From contig NC_018518.1 in the NCBI RefSeq assembly GCF_000306945.1, forward strand, positions 2,728,001 to 2,792,000: a DNA stretch of 64,000 bases, in the 5' to 3' direction. The position numbers and the translations under genes were made by a program. The DNA comes from Bordetella pertussis 18323. Its GTDB lineage: Bacteria > Pseudomonadota > Gammaproteobacteria > Burkholderiales > Burkholderiaceae_B. The stretch's first letter is position 1. Each line of letters begins with the position of its first letter. The notes below the pieces were generated by a model that searched no databases, had not been told where the DNA came from, and saw only the letters and a program-made list of their open reading frames with translations. Of the stretch, positions 17,158-26,105 are shown piece after piece.

Positions 17158-20100
17158 TCACTTCAGGGAAAAGTCCACGCGCGTCGGCTTGCCGTCATCC
17201 TTGATGCCGTCGGCGTCGAGCTGGGGCGCTACGACGAAAATGCGGTCGGCCGGCCCTTCGGCCTGCAGCTTTTCATAAACGGCCTGGGCGCGCGCGTCGG
17301 CCAGCTTGCGCAGGTCCTCGGCGCCCAGGGGCGCGGCGCCGCGCAGCAGCGCCTCCATCTGTTCGGCCGGGATCGACTTGGCCATGCCGATGAAATTGCG
17401 CGGCTTGTCTTCGATCTTAGTATCGTCGTAGACCTCTTCCAAGTACTGGGCGCGTTCGGCGGGGGCGACCTCGACGCCGTCGGGCGGCGGTTTCTTGCCG
17501 CGCCCGCCGGTATCGCGCGCCTTGGCCAGGCGGATCTGGCGCTCGACCCAGGCCTGGCGCAGGCCTTCCTCGTCGCTGGCGGGATCGGCGCGGCCGGCCA
17601 CGTCCAGCTTCAGCCCCGGGCGGTCGTTCAGCGCCTTGGCCAGCGTCTCGATGCGGCTTTCGGCCTCGGGCGTGAGCGCCGCGCTGCCCGGATCGAACTC
17701 GATGTACGAGAGTTCCTCGCCGCCGCCGAAGGCGGAGGCAAGCAGCGTGAAGGGCGAGGTCACGGCCTTGACCACCAGGTTGACCAGCACGCGCACGATG
17801 ATGCCGCCCACCGAGAACTGCGGATCGTCCAGCGAGCCGGAGATCGGCAGGTTGATGTCGATGTTGCCGCGGCTGTCCTTGAGCAGCGCCACCGCCAGCA
17901 GCACCGGCAGCTTGACCGCGTCCGGGCTGTCGGTCTTGTCGCCGAAGGTCAGCTGGTTGAGCACGACGCGGTTGCTCGCCTGCAGCGCGCGGTCCTTGAT
18001 CTGGTACTGCACGTCCAGCGACAGCTTGCCGCGCTTGATCGGATAGCCCACGTACTTGGCCGAATACGTGGTGAAGCGCGGCAGATCCACCCCCTTGGCC
18101 GAGGCCTTGAGGTCCAGCGACAGGAACTGCGCGAACGGCTGCACCGTGCCGCTGATGGAGAACGGCGCGGAGGTATACACGCGGCCCGCCACGTTGACCT
18201 TGGCCGGCTTGGGCTGGCGCGAGGACACCGCCGAGACCGAGCCTTCGATGCGCGACAGCTCGGCCGTGTAGTTGGGCTTGACGAAGCGGTCGGTGAACGT
18301 CACCTTGCCGCCCTTGAGCGTCACGCTGCCGATCGCGATGTCGGGCATCGGGCCCGGCTTGGCGGGCGCCGCGGCGCGGGCGCGGGTCTGGGTGTCCTGG
18401 GTGATGGAGCAGCCGGCCTGGCCGGGCTCGGCCACCAGGTCCATGACGTTGAGCCGGCCCTCGGCGTTGAGCAGCACGCGCCCGTAGAAATCGTCCAGCG
18501 TGATGTCGCCCAGGTTGGCGGCAAAGGCATCGCCATTGACCGACACCTGCATGCCGGCCAGGCCCAGCCGCTTCCATTGCATGAAGTCGTCGCGATTGAC
18601 GCGGTCGGCGAGGTCCAGGTCGTTGACGTCGAGCGCGCCGCGCCAGGCCGCCTTCATGGGCGTGGCGCCGGCGGCCGCGGCGAATTCGGCGTCGCCGCGC
18701 GCGCTGAGGTTGATGGCCCGCACCGTGGCGTTCAGGCTGGAGGCGATATACGGCGCGAACGGCGCCAGGTCCAGACGCGCGAGGTCCACGCTGGACTTGA
18801 GCGCCAGCGGCTGCGCGGTCAGGCTGCCCTGCATGGCAAGCGCGCCCTCGCCCTGCACGCCGTCGGCCTTCAGGGTGAAGGGCGACGGCTGGGCGTCCAG
18901 CGCCAGCCGGTCGAAACGGGCCTCGAACTGCTTCACGCTGACCGGCACCGCGGGCTTGACCGACTCGTCGCGCAGGCTCAGGTCCGATAGCCGCAGCGCC
19001 GCGCCTTCGGCGACGACCTGCGTGGCGCCGTCGCGCTGCGCCACCCGCACGCGCGCCTGCGCCCCCAGGCGGCCGTCCTCGACCAGGATGGGCGCGCTGG
19101 CGCGCACCGCCGGCGCCAGGCGCGCCAGGGCCAGCCTGTCGAGTTCGACCTTGACGTCGAGGTTCAGCGGCTCCAGCGTCAAGGACCCTTTGGCGCGCAG
19201 CCAGCTGCCGTCGATGGTGCTGTCCATGGTCAGCCACAGACCGATCGGCCGGTCCGGCGGCTGCGGCAGCTCCAGCCCCTCGACCGTGGCGCCCACGCCG
19301 TTCATCACGTAGTCCAGCTTGGTGACCGCATCGCGCAAGTGCAGCTCGGCATCCCTGACATTGATCGCATCCACGACCACATGCCACGCGTCGGGCGCAG
19401 CCGCGGCGGCGCTGGCCTGCGGCGCGGCGGCCGCCTGGGCGGCGGCCGGCGTTGCGGACTCGGGCGCCTGCGCCTGAGCCTGCGCGGGTGCGGGTGCGGG
19501 TGCGGGTGCGGGCGCCGGTGCGGAAGCAGCCGTCGGCTTGGCCGGCGCATCGCCGGCGCCCAGTTTCTGCAGCTTCTGCGCGATGTCCAGCCAGTTCAGG
19601 CGCTGGTCGGCGTAGCGCCGCGTCTGGATCTGGGGCGACCACAGTTCGACCTCGCCGACGTACAGGCTGCGCTGCATGGGTTCGAAGGCGATACGGCGCA
19701 CGGCCAGCGCGCTCCATTGCGCCAGCACATCGCCGGACGACTCGCGCACGTCCAGCTGGCGCAGGCCCAGTTCGCCCACCACCTTGATGCGCGGCGCCGC
19801 GTCCTTGGGCTGCTCGAACAGGACCTGCAGGTCGGAGTCCAGCAGCGCGCGCTCCAGCTTGACCGGCAGCGGCAGCGGCCAGGCATCGGCCCATTTCTCG
19901 AGTTCCAGTCCGGCAAACGACACGTCCAGCGTCGAGCTGGGCACTGTATCGAACGGCCGCGCCACGCCGGTCAGGTCGAACGGACTGCCATTGATGCGCA
20001 TGTGCACGCGCGGCTGCACGTCGATGTCGGTGGCATAGCCGAAGGTCGAGATGAACGGCACGCCCAGGGCGATCTCGTCGATGCGCTGCTGGCGCCCGGA

Positions 20101-20625
20101 CACTTTGTCGTCCAGCGTGATCTCGCCGCCTTCGAGCACCATGTTGTTCAGCGAGAAGCGCGGCGGGCCCGATTCGGGCTCGGGCTCGGGCGGCGACTGC
20201 GCCGCCATGTCGGCGACCTTTTTCTGGATGTCGGAGAAATTGAAGCGCGTGACGTCTTCGCGCACCAGCGCGACCTTGGGCTGGCGCACCACCAGCGAGT
20301 CGACCACCGGCGCGAACCAGAACAGCGACATCCAGGACGCGCTGACGTCCAGTTCGGCCACCTGCAGCAGCGGCGCGGCGCCCTCGGGCTGCGCCAGCGC
20401 CAGGTCGTGGGCGCGCAGGGTGAGCGTGAATGGATTGAAGCGGATCTTGCCCACGCTGACGTCGCGGCCCAGCATGGCGGAGACGTCCTGCGTCAGCGCG
20501 CCGCGCACGATGCGCGGCACCTGCCACGCCGCCAGGCCGGCCAGCAGCAGCACGACCAGCACGGTCGCCAGGAGGACTTTCACGGTACGGCGGGTGAGTC
20601 TCACTCCGGGCATTCGCACAGGCAT
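17158..20625 (-). CDS. Large DUF748/AsmA-like envelope protein
   Basis: This is a protein of 1,155 residues. An N-terminal membrane anchor (VLLATVLVVLLLAGLAAW) is followed by long AsmA/DUF748-type repeats (for example VGKIRFNPFTLTLRAHDLAL, DVQYQIKDRALQASNRV). An alanine/proline/glutamine-rich linker lies near residues 365-410. A C-terminal segment (IEFDPGSAALTPEAESRI) resembles an OmpA-type peptidoglycan-binding domain. AsmA-like proteins form beta-rich grooves that help move phospholipids between membranes. A periplasm-spanning role here is an inference. The ATG at 20625 has GGGAG seven bases upstream. It is divergent from moaC. Confidence 0.85.
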   Translation of the reverse strand: MPVRMPGVRLTRRTVKVLLATVLVVLLLAGLAAWQVPRIVRGALTQDVSAMLGRDVSVGKIRFNPFTLTLRAHDLALAQPEGAAPLLQVAELDVSASWMSLFWFAPVVDSLVVRQPKVALVREDVTRFNFSDIQKKVADMAAQSPPEPEPESGPPRFSLNNMVLEGGEITLDDKVSGRQQRIDEIALGVPFISTFGYATDIDVQPRVHMRINGSPFDLTGVARPFDTVPSSTLDVSFAGLELEKWADAWPLPLPVKLERALLDSDLQVLFEQPKDAAPRIKVVGELGLRQLDVRESSGDVLAQWSALAVRRIAFEPMQRSLYVGEVELWSPQIQTRRYADQRLNWLDIAQKLQKLGAGDAPAKPTAASAPAPAPAPAPAPAQAQAQAPESATPAAAQAAAAPQASAAAAAPDAWHVVVDAINVRDAELHLRDAVTKLDYVMNGVGATVEGLELPQPPDRPIGLWLTMDSTIDGSWLRAKGSLTLEPLNLDVKVELDRLALARLAPAVRASAPILVEDGRLGAQARVRVAQRDGATQVVAEGAALRLSDLSLRDESVKPAVPVSVKQFEARFDRLALDAQPSPFTLKADGVQGEGALAMQGSLTAQPLALKSSVDLARLDLAPFAPYIASSLNATVRAINLSARGDAEFAAAAGATPMKAAWRGALDVNDLDLADRVNRDDFMQWKRLGLAGMQVSVNGDAFAANLGDITLDDFYGRVLLNAEGRLNVMDLVAEPGQAGCSITQDTQTRARAAAPAKPGPMPDIAIGSVTLKGGKVTFTDRFVKPNYTAELSRIEGSVSAVSSRQPKPAKVNVAGRVYTSAPFSISGTVQPFAQFLSLDLKASAKGVDLPRFTTYSAKYVGYPIKRGKLSLDVQYQIKDRALQASNRVVLNQLTFGDKTDSPDAVKLPVLLAVALLKDSRGNIDINLPISGSLDDPQFSVGGIIVRVLVNLVVKAVTSPFTLLASAFGGGEELSYIEFDPGSAALTPEAESRIETLAKALNDRPGLKLDVAGRADPASDEEGLRQAWVERQIRLAKARDTGGRGKKPPPDGVEVAPAERAQYLEEVYDDTKIEDKPRNFIGMAKSIPAEQMEALLRGAAPLGAEDLRKLADARAQAVYEKLQAEGPADRIFVVAPQLDADGIKDDGKPTRVDFSLK

Positions 20626-20760
20626 TGGGCAACTCCCGACACGGATTGGGGGGATTATCGCGCCGCTATCGCGGCTCGTCTATGATAGGCATGCTTGGCC
20701 CCGAGGCATACCCCGAGGGCCGGGTACTTTCAATATTTGACGATCCACAGCGGCTGCGCC

Positions 20761-21246
20761 ATGTCTACTACCCCCACCCTGAGCCACCTGGACGAATCGG
20801 GCCAGATCCGTATGGTCGATGTCGGCCACAAGACCGACACCGACCGGGTCGCCATCGCGCGCGGCAGCGTGCGCATGAACGCGACCGCCTACGGGCTGCT
20901 GACCCAGCCCGGCCAGGGCAAGGGCGAGGTGCTCAACACCGCGCGCGTGGCGGCCGTGCTGGCGGCCAAGCGCTGCGCCGAACTGATCCCGCTGTGCCAC
21001 AGCCTGCCGCTGGCCTTCGTGGGCATCGACTTCGAGCTCGACGAGGCCGCGCACAGCGTGCATATCCGCGCCACCTGCCGCACCCAGTACAAGACCGGCG
21101 TGGAAATGGAGGCCATGACGGCCTGCAGCGTCGCGGCGCTGACCATCTACGACATGTGCAAGGCCGCCGACAAGGGCATCGTCATCGAACAGATACGCCT
21201 GCAATACAAGGCTGGAGGAAAAAGCGGTGAGTGGCGCAACGATTAA
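20761..21246 (+). CDS. moaC: Cyclic pyranopterin monophosphate synthase MoaC
   Basis: MoaC converts the MoaA product into cyclic pyranopterin monophosphate, the first stable intermediate of molybdenum cofactor. The 161 residues include the signature IPLCHSLPLAFVGIDFEL, the active-site lysine region RTQYKTGVEMEAMTACSVAAL and KAADKGIVIEQI. Full length. It begins the run moaC-moaD-moaE-moaB-moeA. The moaD start lies inside its last codons, so translation is coupled. A short leader of about 75 bases with a GGCCC/GGGCC hairpin (about 20697-20720) precedes it. I saw no known riboswitch there. Confidence 0.96.
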   Translation: MSTTPTLSHLDESGQIRMVDVGHKTDTDRVAIARGSVRMNATAYGLLTQPGQGKGEVLNTARVAAVLAAKRCAELIPLCHSLPLAFVGIDFELDEAAHSVHIRATCRTQYKTGVEMEAMTACSVAALTIYDMCKAADKGIVIEQIRLQYKAGGKSGEWRND

Positions 21247-21478
21247 GGTTCTGTATTTCGCGCGCCTGGCCGAACTCGTCGGCAAGCGCACCGAAGACTG
21301 GCCGCTGGCCGAAACCGTGACCGGCGCGCAGCTGCTGGCCGCGCTGGCGGCACGCTATCCGCAGCTGGAGCCGGCCGAGCGCCTGAAGCTGGCCGTCAAC
21401 CAGACGCATGTCAAGGTGGGCGCGTCGGTGCGCCCGGGCGACGAGGTCGCGGTCTTCGAACCGGTGACCGGGGGTTGA
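21227..21478 (+). CDS. moaD: Molybdopterin synthase small subunit MoaD
   Basis: This 83-residue ubiquitin-like sulfur carrier ends in the required Gly-Gly (EPVTGG), which is thiocarboxylated and donates sulfur to MoaE-bound precursor. The body shows IKVLYFARLAELVG and VRPGDEVAVFEPVTGG. It starts at a GTG at 21227 with GGAGG eight bases upstream and overlaps the end of moaC by 20 bases. Confidence 0.95.
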   Translation: MSGATIKVLYFARLAELVGKRTEDWPLAETVTGAQLLAALAARYPQLEPAERLKLAVNQTHVKVGASVRPGDEVAVFEPVTGG

Positions 21479-21483
21479 ACATC

Positions 21484-21966
21484 ATGGTTATCGTCCAGGA
21501 AGCCGATTTCGACAGCGCCGCCCTGCTGGCGGCGCTGCGCGAACGCGTCGGCGGACAGGCCGGCGCAATCGTCACGTTCGTGGGCTACGTGCGCGACTTC
21601 GCGCCCGAGCAGGCCACCGAGACGCTGTATCTCGACCACTATCCCGGCATGTGCGAACGCGAGCTGGAAACCATCGCGGCCACCGCGCGCGAGCGCTGGG
21701 ACCTGGCCGGCACGGTCATCGCCCACCGGGTGGGCGCCCTGCCGCGCGGCGCGCAGATCGTGTTCGTGGCGGCCGCCAGCGCGCATCGCGGCGACGCCTT
21801 TCGCGGCTGCGAGTACATCATCGACGCCTTGAAGACCCGGGCGCCATTCTGGAAACGCGAAACCCTGGCTGCCGGCGACAGCTTCTGGGTGGAGCAGCGC
21901 CAATCCGACGCCGACCGCACCCAGTCCTGGGACGACCCGGGCACGCCCACCAAGGAGCATCCATGA
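21484..21966 (+). CDS. moaE: Molybdopterin synthase catalytic subunit MoaE
   Basis: MoaE forms a heterotetramer with MoaD and makes the dithiolene of molybdopterin. The 160-residue protein has GAIVTFVGYVRDF, YLDHYPGMCERE, AHRVGALPRGAQIVFV and the catalytic lysines in LKTRAPFWKRE. The ATG at 21484 (MVIVQEADFDS) follows moaD by five bases. An in-frame TTG nine bases earlier is less likely. The stop overlaps the moaB start (ATGA). Confidence 0.95.
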   Translation: MVIVQEADFDSAALLAALRERVGGQAGAIVTFVGYVRDFAPEQATETLYLDHYPGMCERELETIAATARERWDLAGTVIAHRVGALPRGAQIVFVAAASAHRGDAFRGCEYIIDALKTRAPFWKRETLAAGDSFWVEQRQSDADRTQSWDDPGTPTKEHP

Positions 21967-22484
21967 ACGACGCCAAGCAGGTTTCGCTGGTCTGCGCCAT
22001 CCTCACCGTCAGCGACTCGCGCAGCGCCGGCGACGACACCTCGGGCAACATGCTGGCCGAGAGCCTGGCGCACGCCGGGCACATGTGCGTGCGGCGCGAC
22101 CTGGTCAAGAAGGATCTCTACCAGATCCGCCGCGTCATCAGCGAATGGATCGCCGACCCCGAGGTCCAGGTCATCCTGGTGTCCGGCGGCACCGGCTTCA
22201 CGCCGCGCGACTGTACCGCCCAGACCATCGAGCCCTTGTTCGACAAGACCATCGAGGGTTTCGGCGAGCTGTTCCGCCAGCTCTCGTACGAGGAGATCGG
22301 CAGTTCGGCCGTGCAGTCCAGCGCGCTGGCCGGCACCGCCAACGATACCGTCATCTTCTGCATGCCGGGCTCCAACCACGCCTGCAAGCTGGGCTGGAAC
22401 CGCATCATCCGCGAACAGCTCGACGACGCCCACAAACCCTGCAATTTCGCCATGCACTACCGCGCCAAGCCGGACGCGGACTGA
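21963..22484 (+). CDS. moaB: Molybdenum cofactor biosynthesis protein MoaB
   Basis: This 173-residue member of the MoCF-binding MoaB/Mog fold should adenylylate molybdopterin before metal insertion, or act as its paralogue. Motifs are AILTVSDSRSAGDDTSG, VILVSGGTGFTPRD and MPGSNHACKLGWN. The length and the GGTGFTPRD motif favour MoaB over Mog. It overlaps moaE by four bases and precedes moeA by six. Confidence 0.92.
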   Translation: MNDAKQVSLVCAILTVSDSRSAGDDTSGNMLAESLAHAGHMCVRRDLVKKDLYQIRRVISEWIADPEVQVILVSGGTGFTPRDCTAQTIEPLFDKTIEGFGELFRQLSYEEIGSSAVQSSALAGTANDTVIFCMPGSNHACKLGWNRIIREQLDDAHKPCNFAMHYRAKPDAD

Positions 22485-22490
22485 CCCATC

Positions 22491-23696
22491 ATGCTTGAAT
22501 TCGACCAAGCCCAGCAATTGCTGGCGCAGGCCGGCGCACCCGTGGCCGGCACCGAAAACGTGGCGCTCGAACAGGCCGACGGCCGCGTGCTGGCGACCGA
22601 CCTGGCCGCCACCGTGGACCTGCCCCCGGCCGACAACAGCGCCATGGACGGCTACGCCATACGCCTGGCCGATTACCAGGCCGGCGCGTGCATGCCGGTC
22701 CAGCAGCGCGCCTACGCGGGCGACATGCCGCAAGCGCTGATCCCCGGCCAGGCCACGCGCCTGTTCACCGGCAGCCTCATCCCCGCCGGCGCGGACACCG
22801 TCGTCATGCAGGAAGACGCGCGCGAAGCCGACGGCCAGGTGGAAATCACCCAGGCGCCCACGCTCGGCCAATGGATACGCAAGCGCGGCGACGGCACCAC
22901 CGCCGGCCGGCCGCTGCTGGACGCCGGCACCCTGCTGCATGCCGGCCACGTCGGCCTGCTGGGAACCCAGGGCCTGGCCAGCGTACCGGTGCGCGCCAGG
23001 CTGCGCATCGGCGTGCTGACCACGGGCGACGAACTGGTCGCGCCCGGACAGCCGCGCGCCGCGCAGCAGATCTACAACTCCAACGGCCCGATGCTGGCGG
23101 CGCTGGTGCGCGGCATGGGCGCGCAGGTCTCGCACGTGCTGCATGCGCGCGACGACGAAGACGCGCTGCGCGCGGCGCTGTGCACGCTGCTGGCCGACAG
23201 CGACCTGGTGCTCAGTTCGGGCGGGGTCTCGGTCGGCGAGCGCGACATGGTCAAGCCGGTGCTGGAAGCGCTGGGCGGCGAGCTGGGGCTGTGGAAAGTA
23301 CGCATGAAGCCGGGCAAGCCGGTCGCGCTGGCGCACATCGACGGCAAGCCGGTCGTGTGCCTGCCGGGCAACCCGGTCTCCAGCTATGCGGTGTTCGCGC
23401 TACTGGTATCGCCGCTGGTGCGGCGCATGCAAGGCCGCGCCGAACTCTATCCGACCGTCAGCCGCCTGCCGCTGTGCACCGAACGGCCACGCCAGGACAG
23501 CCGCGAGGAATTCCTGCGCGTGCAATGGCGGGCCACCGAAGACGGCGCCGGCGAACTGCAACCCTTCGGCAACCAGGACTCGGCCATCATCACCTCCGTG
23601 CCCTGGTCCACCGGCCTGGCCCGCCTGCCCGCCGGCGTCCCCGTCAACGACGGCGAACGCGTCGGATACTACGACCTGAGGCACTGGCTAACCTGA
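22491..23696 (+). CDS. moeA: Molybdopterin molybdenumtransferase MoeA
   Basis: MoeA inserts molybdate into adenylylated molybdopterin. The 401-residue protein has the expected order: an N-terminal domain with LPPADNSAMDGYAIRL, the MPT-binding domain with GVLTTGDELVAPG, YNSNGPMLAALV, SSGGVSVGERDMVK and MKPGKPVALA, the LPGNPVSSYAVF motif, and a C-terminal beta domain. It ends the rightward Moco operon. A run of palindromic repeats separates it from convergent moaA. Confidence 0.96.
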   Translation: MLEFDQAQQLLAQAGAPVAGTENVALEQADGRVLATDLAATVDLPPADNSAMDGYAIRLADYQAGACMPVQQRAYAGDMPQALIPGQATRLFTGSLIPAGADTVVMQEDAREADGQVEITQAPTLGQWIRKRGDGTTAGRPLLDAGTLLHAGHVGLLGTQGLASVPVRARLRIGVLTTGDELVAPGQPRAAQQIYNSNGPMLAALVRGMGAQVSHVLHARDDEDALRAALCTLLADSDLVLSSGGVSVGERDMVKPVLEALGGELGLWKVRMKPGKPVALAHIDGKPVVCLPGNPVSSYAVFALLVSPLVRRMQGRAELYPTVSRLPLCTERPRQDSREEFLRVQWRATEDGAGELQPFGNQDSAIITSVPWSTGLARLPAGVPVNDGERVGYYDLRHWLT

Positions 23697-23701
23697 CCCT
23701 C

Positions 23702-23836
23702 GGGTGCCTGTCCCCACATGGGGACTGGCACCCGCAAACCTGATGCCTGTCCCGCACGCAGCCCTTCGGAGCCAGTCCCCGCAGGGACAGGCTCCGAGGG
23801 ACACCGCAGGTGCCTGTCCCCACGGGGACAGGCACC
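23702..23836. repeat. Cluster of three short palindromic repeats between moeA and moaA
   Basis: The three palindromes are 23702-23733 (GGGTGCCTGTCCCC, ACAT, GGGGACTGGCACCC), 23768-23795 (GGAGCC/GGCTCC variant) and 23809-23836 (GGTGCCTGTCCCC, then a GGGGACAGGCACC arm). A degenerate half, ATGCCTGTCCC, lies between the first two. The first and third contain an exact unoccupied IS1663 target. They sit between the 3' ends of two convergent genes. Confidence 0.9.
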
Positions 23837-23840
23837 TCGT

Positions 23841-24938
23841 TCACCCCCCGATATAACTCATCTCGATGCGGTCGGCCGCGCCGCCGCCCTGGCCGCGCCG
23901 TTCGGAGTAGTTGTCGTCGCGCTGGCCCCAGATGCCGGTCAGGATGCGCGCCAGGCTGTCGTCGTCGGCACCTTCGCGCAGCGGCGCGCGCAGGTCGTGG
24001 CCGTGCGAGGCGAACAGGCACAGGAACAGCCTGCCCTCGGGCGACAGGCGCGCCCGCGTACAGCCCGAACAGAAGGCGTGCGTGACGCTGGAGATGGCGC
24101 CGATTTCGCCGCCGCCATCGTCGTAGCGCCAGCGTTCGGCCACCCGGCCCATGACCGGCGTGTCCAGCGGCGCCAGCGGATGGTGCTCGGCGATGCGCGC
24201 CAGGACCTCGTCGCTGGGCACCACTTCGGACAGGTTCCACCCGTTGGTGCTGCCCACGTCCATGTACTCGATGAAGCGCAGGATATGCCCGCTGCCGCGA
24301 AAGCGCCGCGCCATGGGCAGGATCTCGCCGTCGTTCAGGCCACGCCGCACCACCATGTTGACCTTGACCGGTGCCAGCCCCGCCTCGGCGGCGGCGTCGA
24401 TGCCGCGCAGCACGTCGTCGGGGCTGAAGTTGCTGTCGCTCATGCGCGCGAACAGCGCCGCATCCAGCGCGTCCAGGCTGACGGTGACGCGCGACAGGCC
24501 GGCCTGCTTCAGCGCCGCCGCCTTGCGCGCCAGCAGGCTGCCGTTGGTGGTCAGCGTGAGGTCCAGCGGGCGGCCAGCGGGCGTGCGCAGCTCGGCGAGC
24601 ATGCCGACCAGGGTTTCGATGTTCTTGCGCAGCAGCGGCTCGCCGCCGGTCAGGCGGATCTTCTCGACGCCCAGGCGGGCGAACTGCGCGGCCAGCCGGG
24701 TGATTTCCTCGAACGACAGCAGCGCCGAGTGCGGCATGAACGCATAGCTGCTGTCGAACACTTCGCGCGGCATGCAGTACGTGCAGCGGAAGTTGCAGCG
24801 GTCGGTGACGGAAATGCGCAGGTCGCGCAGCGGCCGGGCGCGCACGTCCCGCGCGGGCTCGCCGGCCGGCGGCAGATCCGCGCTCGGCGCCGCCAGGTCG
24901 GCCTGGCGGCGATCGGTCAGGAAAATGACTTTGCTCAT
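23841..24938 (-). CDS. moaA: GTP 3',8-cyclase MoaA
   Basis: MoaA is the radical-SAM enzyme that starts molybdenum cofactor synthesis from GTP. The N-terminal cluster motif is [14 protein letters not shown] near residue 45. The second cluster is in [21 protein letters not shown], and the protein ends with the conserved Gly-Gly (EMSYIGG). Length is 365 residues with an N-terminal extension of about 35 residues. The start at 24938 lies ten bases after the ModE-like gene on the same strand, so the two form an operon. That operon runs towards the other Moco genes. Confidence 0.96.
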   Translation of the reverse strand: MSKVIFLTDRRQADLAAPSADLPPAGEPARDVRARPLRDLRISVTDRCNFRCTYCMPREVFDSSYAFMPHSALLSFEEITRLAAQFARLGVEKIRLTGGEPLLRKNIETLVGMLAELRTPAGRPLDLTLTTNGSLLARKAAALKQAGLSRVTVSLDALDAALFARMSDSNFSPDDVLRGIDAAAEAGLAPVKVNMVVRRGLNDGEILPMARRFRGSGHILRFIEYMDVGSTNGWNLSEVVPSDEVLARIAEHHPLAPLDTPVMGRVAERWRYDDGGGEIGAISSVTHAFCSGCTRARLSPEGRLFLCLFASHGHDLRAPLREGADDDSLARILTGIWGQRDDNYSERRGQGGGAADRIEMSYIGG

Positions 24939-24948
24939 AGATAGTCGA

Positions 24949-26055
24949 TCATAGCGCGGCGCGCGGCCGGAAATCGCGGGCGAACGCCTGCTCCAGGGTC
25001 TGGATGGCGCCGGTATCGCTGGCATCGTAGCCGGGCAGCTGGCCGACGAACCCGCGGTATTCGGGGCTGCGCATGCCTTCGAGCAGCGCGCGCATGGCCG
25101 CGCTCTCCAGCGCCGTCTTGCGGATGGCGAAGAAATAGCGTTCGCGCACCAGCGGGATGAAGTCCAGTCCGAAGCGCCGCGCCGCGGTTTCGACCCCGAT
25201 GCCGGTGTCGGCCATGCCGCTGGCGATATGGGCGGCGACCGCCATGTGCGTGAATTCATTGTTCTGGTAACCCTGCACCGCCGCCGGCGCGACCCCGGCG
25301 CGCTGCAGCATAAGGTTGACCAGGTAGTACGTGCTGGAGCCGGCCTGGCGGTTGACGAAGCGCACGTCCGCGCGCGCCAGGTCCGCCACCCCGCCTATGC
25401 CCTTGGGATTGCCCGCCACCACGAACAGCCCGGTATTGCGCACGGCCAGGTGGATCAGCAGGTGTTCGTCGGGGTCCAGCCACTGGGCATACAGGCGCAG
25501 GATGGGCGCCTCGAACTCGCCCTGGGGCACCTGGAAGCCGGCCAGGTCGCAATCGTTGCCGCGCAGCGAGGCCAGCGCCTCGGCGGCCGTGCGGTAGCGC
25601 AGCTCCACGCCGGGCAGGCGCGTGTCCAGGTGCTGCATCAGCGCCTCGACCGCGAAGCCGTGGCTGGCGTGCAGGCGCAGGTGCGGCCCGCTTTCGGGCA
25701 GCAGGCGTTCCAGTTCTTCCTGCAGCTCGGAGGCCAGGCTCTCCAGCGTGGGCATCAGCCGCGCATCGATGCGCCGGTTGGCCCACAGCAGGCGCTGGGC
25801 GAACGGCGACAGCGCCGTGCCCAGGCGCCGGCGCGTGACCAGCAGCGGCATGCCGAACAGCGCCTCGAAACGGCGCAGCACGCCCCAGGCGTGGCGGTAT
25901 GACAACCCGCAGGTCTTGCAGGCGCCGGCGATGTTGCCGCTGTCGTCGATGGCGGCCAGCAGCGCCAGCATGTCCTGCAGGGGCTGGCCGGCGGCGCCCT
26001 CGCCCCCCTCCAGCACCCATTGCGGCCGCAGGCCGATGCGGAATTTATATGTCAT
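24949..26055 (-). CDS. ModE-like regulator with molybdate-binding-protein-like domain
   Basis: This 368-residue protein joins an N-terminal ModE/LysR-type winged helix ([41 protein letters not shown]) to a periplasmic-binding-protein-like sensor domain ([43 protein letters not shown]). This combination, often annotated as a substrate-binding or ModE-type regulator, is associated with molybdate or tungstate control. The adjacent moaA supports a role in adjusting cofactor synthesis to metal supply, but no ligand residues were verified. The start is at 26055. IS481 copy A lies only 37 bases upstream and has replaced whatever native promoter was there. Confidence 0.85.
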   Translation of the reverse strand: MTYKFRIGLRPQWVLEGGEGAAGQPLQDMLALLAAIDDSGNIAGACKTCGLSYRHAWGVLRRFEALFGMPLLVTRRRLGTALSPFAQRLLWANRRIDARLMPTLESLASELQEELERLLPESGPHLRLHASHGFAVEALMQHLDTRLPGVELRYRTAAEALASLRGNDCDLAGFQVPQGEFEAPILRLYAQWLDPDEHLLIHLAVRNTGLFVVAGNPKGIGGVADLARADVRFVNRQAGSSTYYLVNLMLQRAGVAPAAVQGYQNNEFTHMAVAAHIASGMADTGIGVETAARRFGLDFIPLVRERYFFAIRKTALESAAMRALLEGMRSPEYRGFVGQLPGYDASDTGAIQTLEQAFARDFRPRAAL

Positions 26056-26076
26056 TTATTTCTTATTGAACCCAAC

Positions 26077-26105
26077 AAGATAGACGACTAGATGTGAAGA
26101 TTCAA
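26077..26105 (-). promoter_or_regulatory. Possible hybrid promoter formed by IS481 copy A
   Basis: Reading leftward, the IS481 left inverted repeat supplies TTGAAT (26100-26105) and the flanking DNA supplies TATCTT (26077-26082). The spacing is exactly 17 bases and the ModE-like start codon follows about 21 bases after the -10. Each box matches the consensus at four of six positions. Confidence 0.4.

Noticed and set aside
19480..19560. Tandem GGGTGC-rich stretch as a phase-variable repeat
   Set aside because: It encodes the Ala-Pro/Gln linker of the DUF748 protein in units of three and six bases. Changes would keep the frame, so there is no evidence for on/off switching.
20697..20720. Hairpin upstream of moaC as a Moco riboswitch
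   Set aside because: The only visible structure is a short GGCCC/GGGCC stem. The conserved multi-stem pattern of the Moco RNA motif is not recognisable.
23702..23836. Repeat cluster as a CRISPR array
   Set aside because: Units are palindromes of variable arms and irregular spacing without unique spacers of equal length, and no cas genes are in the window.
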